Source of the DNA: Candidatus Omnitrophota bacterium
Lineage (GTDB): Bacteria; Omnitrophota; Gorgyraeia; Gygaellales; Profunditerraquicolaceae
Reading direction: 5' to 3'
Assembly (NCBI GenBank): GCA_016931435.1
Contig: JAFGET010000051.1
Coordinates: 1 to 6,602 of the forward strand
DNA: 6,602 nt
Shown: piece after piece, positions 6,014 to 6,602 of the stretch
Numbering within the stretch: the first letter of the stretch is position 1
How the letters are laid out: the number at the start of each line of letters is the position of its first letter
The notes under the pieces: generated by a model
Told to the model about the DNA's origin: nothing
Databases searched by the model: none
What the model saw: the letters and a program-made list of their open reading frames with translations, nothing else
Translations under genes and position numbers: made by a program

Positions 6014-6602
6014 AGCACGCTCCAGGACTTCCGAAGATAACTTTAAACCTAACCTTTCTGCCACCAGTGCATTCAAAGAATATTTTATTTTACGCGGGAG
6101 GATGATCTCTTTTTTGGCCGTGAGGTCTCCTTTTAAGATCCTCGCCGCAAGCTCTGCCGTCTGCTTACCCATATCTTTATAATCGCAATCAAAAGCGATG
6201 AGCGCCCCTGCCTTGGCATAACCGGAAGAAAGGCCGATTACCGGGATATTACGCTGCATGCATTGGATCAAAAGATATTCCGTTGTCTTAGGCAGGTATA
6301 GGTTGGTATCCGCTATCATTAAAAATACGTCTACCTTCTTTATGATCTCATCCACCGCTCCAGAAAACTCGTTCTGGGAATTTATCTTTTTTGCCACTAA
6401 AGACAATCCCAGCTTATCGCAGGCATCCAGGGCCTCTTCGTAACGTAAAGCGAATTGGGAAGTATAAACCGTACCGATGACCTTTGTTTGAGGAAAGAAC
6501 TTTTTGAATTCACCCAATTTTACGGATATGGGGATATCCATTGCCACCCCCGGAGGCGAAATAGAGCTGTTTTGGGGGTTTAATACCATAGTAAATAATA
6601 CC
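5993..6602 (-). CDS. Periplasmic ABC-type substrate-binding protein (TrpX/ABC_sub_bind family), 5'-truncated
   Basis: The gene runs off the window edge, so the start and signal peptide are missing. The frame stays open through 6601 and codes VLFTMVLNP at the edge, aligning with VFTMILNP at about residues 104-110 of the binding protein at 2631-3545. The Met codon at 6587-6589 is therefore internal, not a start. The visible ~203 residues cover the end of the first lobe and the second lobe. Motifs are PPGVAMDIP, KVIGTVYTSQFALRYEEAL, DVFLMIADTNLYLPKTTEYLL, IGLSSGYAKAGALIAFDCDYKDMG and a C-terminus LNALVAERLGLKLSSEVL ending EEVFGR. Motif order is the same as in its paralogue, with the IADTNLYLPKT versus LADPGIYHPKT segment differing. 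The gene overlaps the histidine kinase by 4 nt (ATGA). No transporter genes are visible, though some could lie upstream of the window. It is a likely ligand-presenting partner of the kinase (inference); the ligand is unknown. Confidence 0.92.
   Translation of the reverse strand, partial: VLFTMVLNPQNSSISPPGVAMDIPISVKLGEFKKFFPQTKVIGTVYTSQFALRYEEALDACDKLGLSLVAKKINSQNEFSGAVDEIIKKVDVFLMIADTNLYLPKTTEYLLIQCMQRNIPVIGLSSGYAKAGALIAFDCDYKDMGKQTAELAARILKGDLTAKKEIILPRKIKYSLNALVAERLGLKLSSEVLERAEEVFGR

Noticed and set aside
6587..6589. ATG as the start of the upstream binding protein
   Set aside because: The frame continues to the window edge and the upstream codons (V-L-F-T) align with the internal VFTM motif of the complete paralogue, so this Met is internal.

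Overview
The window is one tightly packed run of six minus-strand genes, so transcription runs from high to low coordinates. Both end genes are cut by the window edges. Every gap between genes is 18 nt or less, and two gene pairs overlap by 4 nt, which suggests a single operon. Its promoter would lie beyond position 6602 and its terminator below position 1. No plus-strand gene, RNA gene, mobile element or CRISPR array can be supported, and no gene-free stretch exceeds 20 nt.

The order in the direction of transcription is as follows. (1) The C-terminal two thirds of a periplasmic substrate-binding protein of the TrpX/ABC_sub_bind type (5993-6602). (2) An 810-aa membrane sensor histidine kinase with a periplasmic sensor domain, HAMP, PAS, GAF, HisKA and HATPase_c (3564-5996). 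(3) A second, complete substrate-binding protein of the same family (2631-3545). (4) A 515-aa methyl-accepting chemotaxis-type protein with a periplasmic sensor domain clearly related to that of the kinase (1087-2634). (5) A 247-aa protein made of two receiver domains and nothing else (331-1074). (6) The first 104 residues of an exported protein, possibly a peptidase-MA-like protein (1-312).

The striking feature is a duplicated module: binding protein plus membrane receptor, with the same 4-nt overlap and almost the same junction sequence in both copies. The two copies carry different cytoplasmic outputs, one a histidine kinase and the other a chemoreceptor signalling hairpin. No ABC permease or ATPase gene is present. 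The binding proteins therefore look like ligand-sensing partners for the receptors rather than transport components; this is inference. The double receiver protein is a plausible phosphoryl acceptor for the kinase and has no DNA-binding or enzymatic output domain. No CheA, CheW, CheR or CheB is encoded here.

The organism is a bacterium with a cell envelope able to hold periplasmic binding proteins, so probably Gram-negative. Base composition is moderate. The MCP style (short linker after TM2, acidic C-terminal tail) recalls deltaproteobacteria-like lineages. The fragment at 1-312 recalls proteins I associate with uncultured Omnitrophota-type genomes. Taxonomy is a guess from protein style only.
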